37,357 nucleotides of DNA from CAZDBA01 sp964503615 (GTDB taxonomy: Bacteria; Planctomycetota; Planctomycetia; Pirellulales; Pirellulaceae): contig CAZDBA010000025.1 in the NCBI GenBank assembly GCA_964503615.1, positions 1 to 37,357 on the forward strand. Reading direction: 5' to 3'. The position numbers and the translations under genes are program-made. The notes beneath the pieces were generated by a model. That model had not been told where the DNA came from. It saw nothing but the letters and a program-made list of their open reading frames with translations, and searched no databases. This document shows positions 10,501 through 18,004 of this stretch, in pieces; within the stretch, counting starts at the first letter, position 1; every line of letters begins with the position of its first letter.

Positions 10501-10616
10501 AAGAGTTAAGCAAGCTGGCTTATTTGCTGCGGATGAAAGACTCAAAAACGCTTTCCGAACAAATTCGCGAAGCCCGGAAGACGAATCGCGCTATGTTAAA
10601 CGAGTTCTTAAAGTAA
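7506..10616 (+). CDS. glnE: bifunctional glutamine synthetase adenylyltransferase/deadenylase
   Basis: GlnE adds and removes AMP on glutamine synthetase in response to nitrogen status relayed by PII. The protein is about 1036 residues, close to the usual 950-1000. It has the diagnostic duplicated nucleotidyltransferase domains: an N-terminal deadenylase-type one with ALGKLGGNELNYSSDID (about 224) and a C-terminal adenylyltransferase one with ALGKLGGREPNYHSDLD (about 759). Each is followed by an RLRP motif and a WERxAL segment, with helical regions between and after. The open frame reaches back to a TTG at 7398, but that lies inside the inverted repeat, so ATG 7506 is preferred; it adds no obvious missing homology. 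No glnA or glnB is nearby. Confidence 0.94.
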   Translation: MPNALQHILGSQEAREFWLLKRGVQEMNRGHTNLMSLCESGITLDLLDILFEQLEEHLGVVSDPDMALNNLQRFVESARSPLSMGALFQRDPTAIPILLRVFSTSQYLSDLLVVDRESYDALRASEGQPVSRQYLVDKLSNLLATARGPKQAMALLRHFKHRETLRIAFGDVIVGQRMSLVAKQISFLAEAVCEAVCEYCFKQLQEKWGRPTLTDGSPCRFTILALGKLGGNELNYSSDIDLIAVFEGANKNDTDGSQRRRSNQEFFEQLTRDVAKFIGEVTPDGAAYRVDLRLRPDGNQGRICHSLEQTVRYYENKGRTWERQALIKLRPVAGSQELGHALIKRLENWVYQKRLDRLDISDIKMLKRKIENRALAAGEDRLNVKTGWGGIRDVEFTIQFLQLFGGGRDESVRSWNTLIAIEQLQAAGFITLEEENLLSQNYAWLRRVEHCLQIMFDLQTHTLPDSKPELIKLAIRMGYLDASREMALDRFDDDLEEVTKTNRRILDHLLHNAFSGSDEFDGEVPIEADLVLDDDPPEELVRKIFDKYHFTDPQRAKRNLDELACESTQFLSPHRCRHFLAAISEKLLREISATPDPDATLNSLAVVTEKIGAKGVLWELFQVHPPTLEMFVRLCASGDYLAQILRQNPGMIDELVDALAVDSLPTFEWLMDAMEGLVAGAEDIVPIIHSFKQSQHLRVGVRDIVGRDSIQAKHTSLSDIAQVCLATVVDHIYLKMIARYGRPMFEEIDQVRGSELVILALGKLGGREPNYHSDLDVIFLYECDGKTVHRETEKTTTNQHFFSELGSKISNFLTNSGPHGQIYELDCRLRPSGKSGALAVSFDEFRRYFESGKGQLWERLALCKSRVVYGNREPSLRVLDMVKNAVSSPAWNDAMAGEIKEMRIRMEQNCSSTNLKRGVGGTVDVEFIVQMLKLKHASSLEKALSPGTLQAIAEFAGLGILTMEQAQELSESYQLLRQVESGIRLMNSVARHEIPEKEEELSKLAYLLRMKDSKTLSEQIREARKTNRAMLNEFLK

Positions 10617-10685
10617 CGAAGCCGGCCGTTTTGCTATGTTGCTCAACCACCGCCTCATTCGTTGCTTGTCAATTTTGATGCTTGT

Positions 10686-11648
10686 TTATTCCGATTGGAA
10701 CAGAGCAGTGGAGAGATACCGTTCACCGAGATCCGGTAGCACGACGACGATCATTTTGCCTTCGTTTTCAGGGCGCTTGGCGACCTCGATGGCTGCTGAG
10801 GCGGCTGCTCCACAACTGATTCCGCAAAAGAGGCCTTCTTCTTTGGCCAACCTGCGAGTCATCGCGATGGCGTCTTCGTCTTTGACTAGATAGACTTCGT
10901 CGATAATGTCGATATTCAAGACGTCTGGAATAAAGCCCGCGCCGATACCCTGAATGGTATGTTTACCTGGCATCAGGTCTTCATTGTTTTTTCTCTGAGT
11001 GATGACCGGGCTGGTGATCGGTTCGACGGCAATCGAGACAAGTCCCGGCTTGTTCTTTTTCAAGACCTCAGAACATCCTGTGATCGTTCCTCCTGTTCCA
11101 ACGCCGGAGACAAGGATATCGACCGCTCCCTCGCTGTCGTTCCAAATCTCAAGAGCGGTTGTCTCTCGGTGGACTTGTGGATTGGCGGGATTGTTGAATT
11201 GTTGCGGCATGAAATAGTTGCTGTTTTCCTCAGTCAACTCGGTCGCCTTGCGAATCGCGCCGGGCATGCCTTCGGAACCCGGGGTCAAAACCAACTCCGC
11301 CCCCAGGATCTTTAGCAGGCGTCGACGTTCGATTGACATGCTGTCAGGCATACAAATTTTGAGTTTGTATCCACGAGCCGCACAAACGTAGGCAAGCGCG
11401 ATGCCGGTGTTACCACTGGTAGGTTCAACGATGACGGTGTCCGCATTGATCTTTCCATCACGCTCCGCAGCGTCGATCATGGCTCGACCGATCCGATCTT
11501 TGACACTCCATAGCGGATTCATGTTTTCGACTTTCGCGACCACAGTCGCTACACAGCCATCGGTAACACGATTGAGCCGGACCAGTGGGGTTCTACCGAT
11601 CGCTTGCGTGATATTGTCGAGAATACCGGCAGAGGTTGACGTGGCCAT
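10686..11648 (-). CDS. cysK: cysteine synthase A (O-acetylserine sulfhydrylase)
   Basis: PLP enzyme that makes cysteine from O-acetylserine and sulfide in the cytoplasm. Its 320 residues match the family length. Visible signatures are the PLP lysine Lys50 in SVKDR, the substrate loop TSGNTG (77-82), the phosphate-binding GTGGT (184-188), an IQGIGAGFIP segment of the CysK type, a CGISCGAA motif and the C-terminal LPDLGERYLST. It lies alone on the minus strand, convergent with glnE. No serine acetyltransferase is in the window. SufS, which consumes cysteine, lies about 22 kb away and is probably not co-regulated. Cystathionine beta-synthase is a less likely alternative because the length and C-terminus fit CysK. 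Confidence 0.95.
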   Translation of the reverse strand: MATSTSAGILDNITQAIGRTPLVRLNRVTDGCVATVVAKVENMNPLWSVKDRIGRAMIDAAERDGKINADTVIVEPTSGNTGIALAYVCAARGYKLKICMPDSMSIERRRLLKILGAELVLTPGSEGMPGAIRKATELTEENSNYFMPQQFNNPANPQVHRETTALEIWNDSEGAVDILVSGVGTGGTITGCSEVLKKNKPGLVSIAVEPITSPVITQRKNNEDLMPGKHTIQGIGAGFIPDVLNIDIIDEVYLVKDEDAIAMTRRLAKEEGLFCGISCGAAASAAIEVAKRPENEGKMIVVVLPDLGERYLSTALFQSE

Positions 11649-11851
11649 GTCAGCTACTTTCTAAAAGGCGAGTTTGTTTGGTCTTTGTTTTTGCTTGCTG
11701 GCATCGTTTGCCAGCTTAGGCAGGAGTATATCAGGTTTCAGAATCTTGGGTCAATTTCAAGCTACTGCCAATTCCCGTCGATCAATAAGATTTAGCTGAC
11801 GTTATGTTGCGAATGCAAAGTTTCACTCTGGGCCAGGCAAGCGAAATCTAA

Positions 11852-12535
11852 ATGGAAACCACGCTGCACAAGCAATTAAAGGAGCATTACTCGACCAAGC
11901 GATCGGAGCTGGAAGTCCGAGTTGATGGTTTCATTATTGATATCGTGGACGGAAATCGGTTGATCGAGATTCAGCGCAGCGGTCTTTCCTCAATCCGTTC
12001 AAAGATTCAAAAGCTGCTTAACAATAATCACAAAGTAGAGGTGGTCAAGCCGCTGGTGGTCCGCAAACGGTTGGTCAAGCTAAGTCAGAAAGATGGATCG
12101 GTGGTCGACAGTCGATGGAGTCCCAAGCGGGGTGGTCCCTTGGATATGTTCGAAGAGCTACTGTACTTTACTCGCGTGTTCCCTCACCCCAATCTCAAGC
12201 TGATTTGTCCGCTGATCGAAATCGAAGAGGTACGGTTTCCAGGTCATGGTCGTCGCCGCCGTCGTCGCAAAAACGACTTTCAGGTTAAAGATCGCACTCT
12301 TTCCAGCATCACCAAGGGTCAGACCTATCGAACGATCGCAGACTTGCACAAACTGCTGCCCAAGCGATTACCTAAAGAGTTCGATACAGGGGAGCTTGCC
12401 GATCGGCTTGGCGTTAAACGTTGGCAGGCTCAAAAGATTGCCTACTGTCTGAGAAAAACGGGCAGCGCCAAACAAGTCGGCAAACGTGGCAATGCGATCT
12501 TGCATCAATTGGTGAAGAGACGCAAAGCAGCATAG
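11852..12535 (+). CDS. probable PD-(D/E)XK-like protein with winged-helix C-terminus
   Basis: Orphan protein of 227 residues. Residues about 20-75 read like a minimal PD-(D/E)XK nuclease core: a strand with VDGFIIDI (Asp25, Asp30), a turn, then LIEIQ (Glu39, Gln41), followed by a helix and a basic strand-rich region. This resembles uncharacterised PD-(D/E)XK-type domains of planctomycetes. A strongly basic patch (six Arg, 134-139) leads into a C-terminal segment (about 165-227) with helix-turn-helix character, including TGELADRLGVKRWQAQKIAYCL. The combination suggests a DNA- or RNA-binding nuclease-like protein. It stands alone, with no methyltransferase or helicase partner. Function is inferred only from motif pattern; enzymatic activity is uncertain. 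Confidence 0.65.
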   Translation: METTLHKQLKEHYSTKRSELEVRVDGFIIDIVDGNRLIEIQRSGLSSIRSKIQKLLNNNHKVEVVKPLVVRKRLVKLSQKDGSVVDSRWSPKRGGPLDMFEELLYFTRVFPHPNLKLICPLIEIEEVRFPGHGRRRRRRKNDFQVKDRTLSSITKGQTYRTIADLHKLLPKRLPKEFDTGELADRLGVKRWQAQKIAYCLRKTGSAKQVGKRGNAILHQLVKRRKAA

Positions 12536-12596
12536 GCTTCATTGGATCACTGGATTGGCACGTGGTCCACTAGTGAAAAAGCCAGATCGCCGTGGC

Positions 12597-12740
12597 TTAG
12601 AATGTCAAAATCTGAATAAACGGATTGATATCTGCGAAGCTCACCATACCGTCCTGGTTGCAATCCGCCTGCGGAAGGAAATTGCCAGACACTTCATTTC
12701 CATTACCATCCTTCGTTAGGTCGATGTTGCTACCCCAACC
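12597..12740 (-). pseudogene. C-terminal remnant of a dockerin-tailed surface protein
   Basis: Read on the minus strand, an open frame of 48 residues ends at TAA (12597-12599) and contains ADCNQDGMVSFADINPFIQ close to its end. This is the dockerin/EF-hand-like tail, with a DxNxDGxVxFxDI calcium-loop pattern, that ends many large secreted planctomycete proteins. An in-frame stop at 12741-12743 precedes it and no start codon or export signal is present, so only the tail of a much larger gene survives. It lies on the same strand as the NRDE gene and just beyond that gene's terminator. Confidence 0.7.
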
Positions 12741-12782
12741 CTACCACAAAATCGACCAGATTCCAGAAATTGGCAATTCCAA

Positions 12783-12817
12783 AAAACAAAAGGCTCGCTG
12801 AATCAACAGCGAGCCTT
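12783..12817 (-). terminator. rho-independent terminator of the NRDE gene
   Basis: A perfect 11-bp stem (12790-12800 with 12807-12817) encloses a 6-nt loop. On the minus strand it is followed by TTTTGTTTTTT. It lies 27 bases beyond the stop of the minus-strand NRDE-family gene. Confidence 0.88.
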
Positions 12818-12843
12818 AGGTTCTATTTATTTGGGATTACCGG

Positions 12844-13620
12844 TTAGGAGGCGTTCGCCTTCGCTCGAGCTTCCCGAAGTCCTCTGCTAAGGATGTCACG
12901 CAACATAGGTGAGTAGTCCTCAAATTTCGACTGATCAGGAGCCCCATTGGCGTACTGATAAATCGCATCACGCGGTTTTGAACCCAGCGAAATCAAGGTA
13001 GAGCTGACCGTACCATAATTTTGCTCTCGAACGACCATACTAGGGCGACCGGGCGAAATAGGTGATCGAGCAAGGACCTTGCTGGCAATGGCCAGAAATT
13101 TCACAGGAGAATCAAGCGTTTGCAGCGTCAGAAGCCGGTTCGCCATTGCGGCTCGCCGATCTTCGGGGTCGTTTACATCGTATTCGCCAACCACGGTCAA
13201 ACCGGGTTGGAGGTCGATTACGTCCGTTTCATCGCCCGCTTGAACGATCCAGCCCGATTCGGCATCAGCGATTACAAAGTTCGCACCGTCGTAACGACCG
13301 GAGTGAAGCTCTTCCATCGCCAAATCCAATCCTGCCCTTGCCGAAGTGCTTCGCAGAACTTCGCGTGTTAACGCTCCGCGTGAGAGCGGATTTAGGGGTT
13401 TGTTATACTTGGGACGCCTGACAAAGCCGGCAAACATGCCATTTTGATTGACGCCCAAACAGGTTCCGTTTGTTTTGGCATCTAAACTGGCGAGAATCCT
13501 TGGTTTTCCTGAGTGAATAGAGGGTGAACTTAAGTTACTGTCATACGTCTCTTCTCGATTAAATGCTGCGAGAATCGGCGAGTCGGGTACAAGTTGATAT
13601 ACAACGGCCAAAAGGCTCAT
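12844..13620 (-). CDS. NRDE/TANGO2-family protein
   Basis: Protein of 258 residues with the layout of the NRDE (TANGO2) family: an N-terminal strand, then AAFNREETYD (18-27, the NRDE-type motif), a GTCLGVNQNGMFAGFVRR segment (about residue 52 onward), an N-F-V-I-A-D stretch in mid-protein, and a closing region with SSTLISL. Family members are thought to have an N-terminal-nucleophile hydrolase fold and usually begin Met-Cys. Here residue 2 is Ser and no Cys is near, so the usual nucleophile is missing or replaced by Ser2. No signal peptide is seen. The start has a GAAAGGAA site upstream. Its role is unknown; TANGO2 is linked to lipid, haem or acyl-CoA handling in other organisms. Confidence 0.75.
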   Translation of the reverse strand: MSLLAVVYQLVPDSPILAAFNREETYDSNLSSPSIHSGKPRILASLDAKTNGTCLGVNQNGMFAGFVRRPKYNKPLNPLSRGALTREVLRSTSARAGLDLAMEELHSGRYDGANFVIADAESGWIVQAGDETDVIDLQPGLTVVGEYDVNDPEDRRAAMANRLLTLQTLDSPVKFLAIASKVLARSPISPGRPSMVVREQNYGTVSSTLISLGSKPRDAIYQYANGAPDQSKFEDYSPMLRDILSRGLREARAKANAS

Positions 13621-14005
13621 AATCTTTCAATTCCTTTCAAAAGCTAAATTCAGCGTGCTTCTCAGAAGACAAATCTACTGCATTAACGACAAATAAACAC
13701 CTCAAATTGGGGGGTGCCTGCTCCGAATCGTCGGTTTTTTGCGGGATATTGACCAATTTATTGACCACGTGGTTGATTGAGCTTCAAGCCAGCTAAGCAG
13801 GTTTATCGCTTCTAATTAGGTAGTTTAAGACGAACTAGGCATGGGATTGGTTCATTCGCACCAATCTACTTGTCGATTCAAATTTTATCTTGTTGACACA
13901 AGGTCTCTCAGTTGACACGATTCCTTGGCGAGTATTTGTTGCTTAAGTCTGCGAATATTTGGCTGAACAGTTAATTCCAAGCGACTAATTCGAGTACTCC
14001 CCCTT
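13621..14005. promoter_or_regulatory. divergent regulatory region between NRDE gene and fabH
   Basis: This 385-base gap must carry both divergent promoters. Two exact copies of ATTGACCA (13748-13755 and 13760-13767) are 12 bases apart. The second runs into a perfect 10-bp palindrome ACCACGTGGT (13764-13773), giving a direct-plus-inverted layout that could bind a regulator. Two TTGACAC hexamer-like boxes (13893 and 13912) point toward fabH, but neither has a good -10 partner. Assignment as an operator is inference. Confidence 0.35.
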
Positions 14006-15055
14006 ATGGCGTCTCCTACCATCTGCCCAACAGACCAATCTGACTCTAACGATTTGGTTTCGCGTATCACTGGTGTCCGAATTGCGGGAACCGGGATTTG
14101 GCAGCCCGACAGTACCGTTAACAACGAGGACTTAGAGGCCTTGGGGTGCGATTCTGACTGGATCGTACAGCGAACGGGAATCCTATCCAGGCACCATGCC
14201 GGCGATTCTCTGGCGACCAGCGATTTGGCGATTGCTGCGGCCGAAGACTGCCTGAAGCGAACGGGCACCGATATCGACGAGATCGATTTGATCCTTGTCG
14301 CGACGATGACTCCCGATCATTACACACCTTCGACGGCTTGTATGGTTCAAAAGGGGTTGGGTGCTAACGCGGCTGCGGTCGACATGAACGCAGCTTGTTC
14401 CGGTTTTATGTACGCACTGATCACCGGTGCACAGTTCATCAAGACACGTTGCAGCCGCAAGACGCTTGTCATCGGAGCGGACATGATGACGATGGTCGTC
14501 GATCCGGAGGACAAAAAGACCTTCCCGCTGTTTGGAGATGGCGCAGGTGCAGCGATTCTCGAACGCGATTCCAACCCAAATCCAGATGAGGTTTCGGCGA
14601 TCCTTTCGTTCCGTTTAGCCTCAGAAGGCGAGTTGGGCGATACTTTATTGGTTCCCTGTGGTGGATCCCGTATGCCGGCCTCGGTCGAAGGGGTTCAGGA
14701 ACGTGAAAACTATCTCAAGATGGATGGCCGATCGGTCTTTAAGTGGGCAGTTCGCTTGATTCCAGAGATGGTGGAAAGCGTCGTTTCGCAAGCTGATTTG
14801 ACGCTGGACGATATTGACTTGATCTTCTTCCATCAGGCCAACAAGCGGATCATTGATGCAGCTGTCGAGAACTTGAATGTTCCTGCCGAGAAGGTCTTCA
14901 TGAATTTGGATCGTTGGGGAAATACCTCTGCCGCAAGTATTCCGATCTCTCTCCACGAAGCCTATGTGGATGGGCGGATCAAGAAGGGCAGCAACGTGCT
15001 GTTAGCAGGATTTGGAGCCGGTTTGACCTGGGGCGCGGCAGTCGTTCGCTGGTAG
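14006..15055 (+). CDS. fabH: 3-oxoacyl-ACP synthase III (KAS III)
   Basis: Condenses acetyl-CoA or a branched starter with malonyl-ACP to start fatty-acid synthesis. The 349-residue protein shows the Cys-His-Asn catalytic triad in its usual contexts: Cys131 in AACSGF, His276 in FHQAN and Asn306 in GNTSAAS. A GDGAGA motif (178-183) and the C-terminal LLAGFGAGLTWG are also diagnostic. The first 20 residues or so extend beyond typical FabH, so translation could start later, although no better start is evident. The gene is isolated from other fab genes. Related KAS III-like enzymes in secondary metabolism are an alternative, but the sequence looks like the housekeeping enzyme. Confidence 0.93.
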   Translation: MASPTICPTDQSDSNDLVSRITGVRIAGTGIWQPDSTVNNEDLEALGCDSDWIVQRTGILSRHHAGDSLATSDLAIAAAEDCLKRTGTDIDEIDLILVATMTPDHYTPSTACMVQKGLGANAAAVDMNAACSGFMYALITGAQFIKTRCSRKTLVIGADMMTMVVDPEDKKTFPLFGDGAGAAILERDSNPNPDEVSAILSFRLASEGELGDTLLVPCGGSRMPASVEGVQERENYLKMDGRSVFKWAVRLIPEMVESVVSQADLTLDDIDLIFFHQANKRIIDAAVENLNVPAEKVFMNLDRWGNTSAASIPISLHEAYVDGRIKKGSNVLLAGFGAGLTWGAAVVRW

Positions 15056-15190
15056 GTTTCGCCTGTTTAGGCTTCTGGTAGCATGGCCCCCTTGGGCCGT
15101 GGAGGTTTACTAGGCAACTACCCCTGAGACGAAGCTCCTGTGGAACCGCACACCGAGCCCTCCGATCCAAATGCCGCGACGAGCCGTGTT

Positions 15191-15781
15191 CTAATCTTCG
15201 GCGAACGGATTTGACTCGATCGAGGTGAGCGTTCCTGGGCTAAAGTCGCCGGACTGTTCAACGAAGTTCCTTAGTCGTTGAAAGCTGGTCGGGATAAAGT
15301 GCTCGGGCACCCAAGCTGATTTTTCTACGATCTCCTTTAGCTGAGCTAACTGTTTGAGCCCGGCCAAGTGCGTAGCGGCCATCATTCGATCATGCAACTC
15401 GCCGTCAATCACTTGCCCATCTGGTAACGAATCGAAAACCTCCGCCCCAGTCTTTTTGAACAGGTCGATAATGGGCTCTGATTCTTCGCAGCTGTGGGTG
15501 AGAAGAGCCACTCGATTTTCAACCGGGCTGCGCGGGCCAAACAGCGGATGAATCCCGGTCACCCTTTTAGAATGTCTCAAACAGTTTTGATTGGTTTCAT
15601 GCTGTACTGAGCAGACGTTGATCAAATGTTTGCCAGAATGTTCCGCGGCGACTTCTTCATAGGCTTCGCCCGGAACCGCCAAAAACAAATGGTCCGCATC
15701 AAGCGAAATCTCGGCAAAGGGGGCAAAGATCTCATTGAGAAACTGCCCAAAAACACCATCACCAACGATCCTGATTTTCAT
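15191..15781 (-). CDS. short prephenate-dehydrogenase-like protein
   Basis: Protein of 196 residues related to TyrA-type prephenate/arogenate dehydrogenases. It has an N-terminal Rossmann loop GDGVFG (7-12, a GxGxxG match), a strand with HLFLAVPG, and the TyrA hallmark HPLFGP (78-83) preceded by GI. The family normally has about 280 residues, with a helical dimerisation domain. Here that domain is reduced to a short helical tail containing a DRMMAATHLAG segment. The N-terminal domain is also compressed, since the acidic NAD ribose-binding region after the glycine loop is barely present. It may be a reduced but working dehydrogenase or a paralogue with another substrate. Its downstream neighbour on the strand is separate. 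Confidence 0.75.
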   Translation of the reverse strand: MKIRIVGDGVFGQFLNEIFAPFAEISLDADHLFLAVPGEAYEEVAAEHSGKHLINVCSVQHETNQNCLRHSKRVTGIHPLFGPRSPVENRVALLTHSCEESEPIIDLFKKTGAEVFDSLPDGQVIDGELHDRMMAATHLAGLKQLAQLKEIVEKSAWVPEHFIPTSFQRLRNFVEQSGDFSPGTLTSIESNPFAED

Positions 15782-15874
15782 GTTTTTGTTGGCTGGGTAT
15801 TGTCGAATTCAGATGCCGGCAACCCAAGTGTAAAACTTAGGTTGCGTTTTTGGCATTAGCTTTAGAGGTACCGT

Positions 15875-17485
15875 TTAATCGTCCAGAGGGAAATCGTCTT
15901 CTGCGGCAGCGTCTTTATATAACGGAAGAAAGCGGTAGTACACTTCCAACGTCATGGTAGCCATCGCAGTTTGGTACAAACGACCTCCACTTTCAGCGGC
16001 ATGGTTCTTTGAGCCCCAGTGCCAGCTTCCTTTTTTGGTGCCTTCGGTTTCTTGGCTTTCGACTAAAAAGTCACGCATGACACCATTCCACTTTTTCCAT
16101 TCTTGCCCGCCGTAATGCTTTAAAACCTGGGTAGCGTAGTAGTTGTAATACATGTTGACGGCTTGAGGTCGTTGTTTGGATCCGACGGACGGTCCCATCT
16201 TTGTCAACCATGCCACCCCTTCGCTTAGACCCTGATGTTCGCGGTCCCAGCCCATGTACATTCGGCAAAGAAGCCCCACCGAAGTACAACCAGCGCGACG
16301 ACTTGGAAACGAGCCATCCCCGTTGCGTGTGGGCGGGTCTGTATAGCCGTAGCAGGCTCCATAACTGATTGAAACAGAGTCCAGGAATTTTTCGGTAAGC
16401 TTGATCGTTTTCTTTTGGTAGTCCAGTCCGCTGAGCTTGGCCGATTTGATCGCCATCACTTGCCAACCCACCGCAGATGTGTCTCCGGCCTGTTTTTTAC
16501 TGTATCGCCAACCACCGCCACGAGGATCCTGTACATCCTCAATGAACCAGATCGAGCCTTGGGCAAACGGAGCCAGTTGGCTGTCTCCTGTCATTGCGTA
16601 AGCTTCGTTGAATGCGATCGCGACCAAACCATGAGAGTACATGGTCCCTTTGGGTTCGTGCCAGCTGATTCCACGTCCATCTGCAACGCCTCGTTTCATC
16701 AAAAAGTTCAATCCGTTGCGAACCGTCTCTTGGTAATCTCCAGCAAGATGGGTATCGCCATGCCCTAGAAAGGGCAATAGAGCCAATGCGGTTGCGCCTG
16801 CACGAGCAGCATCATGAGTCCCCGGGTTGTTCTGGTCACGATCTTTTCCTGGCCCTTCTGTGTGATCCAGGCTCCAGCCTCCATCAGGTAGTTGGTGGCG
16901 TGCGATCCATGCGAGGGCGTTTTCGACTGCTTTTTCACTTCCGGCGTTACCACCACCGGCTCGAAGCAACTGGGCACGAGAAGCTTCTCCGCGGCTGTCA
17001 ACTTCACTGCCTTGAAACGCTACCGGGTTGAACGCAGCTTCGTCAAAATTTGATTCTGTATCAGCAAAGACTTGACCAACATCCTGAAATTCCTCAACGG
17101 CAATCGTCTCAGGCTCTTCGACCGTTTCTTCAACTTCTTCGGCAAGCTCCGCAGGATCGACTTCTTCGAGTACGTCTTCTGTTTCAATTTCCGTATCGTC
17201 GTCGAATTCGGTATCAACGTCTTCGATGGCATCGTTAGCTGAGTCGCCCGCTTCCAAACCGACAACCGGTTTCTGCTCACGTGGTAACACAAGCAAGGCC
17301 AACAAGATGATCAGCCCAACGTGAGTGATAAAGCTCACCATCCAACTTGGCATCACGTTGAAGAACAAAAACCGATTCGCGTTTTCATCGCCCTCTTCCT
17401 CTTCTTCCTCGTTCGGATCATGTTCAGGGTCCTGATGGTTCATCTGTTGCGCAGGAGGAACATTGCCGTGTGTATTTGTACTCAT
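15875..17485 (-). CDS. membrane-anchored prenyltransferase/squalene-cyclase-repeat protein
   Basis: Protein of 536 residues. The N-terminus is acidic with a poly-Glu run, followed by one membrane segment (about 47-67) and a long Glu/Asp-rich linker (about 75-160). Residues about 175-520 carry repeats of the squalene-oxidase/prenyltransferase alpha-barrel type: a WIARHQLPDGGWSL motif, GTHDAARAGATALALL, GGGWRYSK and a YQTAMATMTLEVYYRFLP ending. The DXDD motif of true squalene-hopene cyclases is not seen, so cyclase activity is doubtful. With an in-to-out topology, the barrel would face the periplasm or paryphoplasm. Many planctomycetes carry such anchored proteins near export or TonB-like components. 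None is here, and the role is unknown. Confidence 0.82.
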   Translation of the reverse strand: MSTNTHGNVPPAQQMNHQDPEHDPNEEEEEEGDENANRFLFFNVMPSWMVSFITHVGLIILLALLVLPREQKPVVGLEAGDSANDAIEDVDTEFDDDTEIETEDVLEEVDPAELAEEVEETVEEPETIAVEEFQDVGQVFADTESNFDEAAFNPVAFQGSEVDSRGEASRAQLLRAGGGNAGSEKAVENALAWIARHQLPDGGWSLDHTEGPGKDRDQNNPGTHDAARAGATALALLPFLGHGDTHLAGDYQETVRNGLNFLMKRGVADGRGISWHEPKGTMYSHGLVAIAFNEAYAMTGDSQLAPFAQGSIWFIEDVQDPRGGGWRYSKKQAGDTSAVGWQVMAIKSAKLSGLDYQKKTIKLTEKFLDSVSISYGACYGYTDPPTRNGDGSFPSRRAGCTSVGLLCRMYMGWDREHQGLSEGVAWLTKMGPSVGSKQRPQAVNMYYNYYATQVLKHYGGQEWKKWNGVMRDFLVESQETEGTKKGSWHWGSKNHAAESGGRLYQTAMATMTLEVYYRFLPLYKDAAAEDDFPLDD

Positions 17486-18004
17486 CTAAAGCTTTCCAGT
17501 GTTAGGGTTAAAGGAAAGAGAGGCAGGCAGGTAAAACGGTGGGAGAACAGAGGTAATTACGACTCTGGTCCCTCGATTAAGACAAAAGGAAGTTACTGGA
17601 TTCTACCTGTTTTTCGCAAAAAAACCCAATATAAATTGTGATCAGCCCAATGGAATTGTGCAATTTATCGCCACCTGAACAGTTTCAGCAACTTTGCGGG
17701 CCATGGGAGGGCTGAATTTTCTCGTTCACCGCGGGTAATTTGATGTGCGTCAACTGACCTCAATCACGACGTTGAACTGGACGATATCGGAGACGGTTCC
17801 TATTTTAGTCCCACAGGAATGTCTTTAGAACGAGACATTTTGGGGTGCGGCTCTGCAAAGTCGAATGAGTGTAAGCAAGTCCACTCGCCCAAACCCGTTC
17901 ATCGTGAACTGCAATTTTCCTGTTTTCCAACTCCTGTTATCCGTTCTTCGCTCCGGTACAAAAGCTTGATCGTCGATATCGGGAAAACCTGTTGAAAGTC
18001 GGTT
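17486..18004. other. divergent intergenic region
   Basis: About 520 bases separate the squalene-cyclase-like gene and panC, which diverge, so both promoters should lie here. A frame without stops runs from 17744 to 17995 with an ATG at 17819, but it has no ribosome-binding site or recognisable motif. I see no convincing hairpin, riboswitch or repeat. Confidence 0.4.

Noticed and set aside
13893..13938. TTGACA boxes upstream of fabH as a sigma-70 promoter
   Set aside because: Neither box has a good -10 hexamer at 16-18 bases, so no promoter was called.
15077..15122. GC-rich short inverted repeats after fabH (around GGCCC/GGGCC and GGTAG/CTACC)
   Set aside because: Stems are only five bases with no T-run. 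They resemble repeats I associate with this group but have no second copy in the window.
15875..17485. Calling the squalene-cyclase-repeat protein a hopanoid cyclase
   Set aside because: The DXDD catalytic motif is not visible and a membrane anchor with an acidic linker precedes the barrel. No other hopanoid gene is nearby.
17819..17995. 58-codon + strand frame in the gap before panC
   Set aside because: No ribosome-binding site or recognisable motif, and open frames of this size are expected by chance. It also occupies the likely promoter region.
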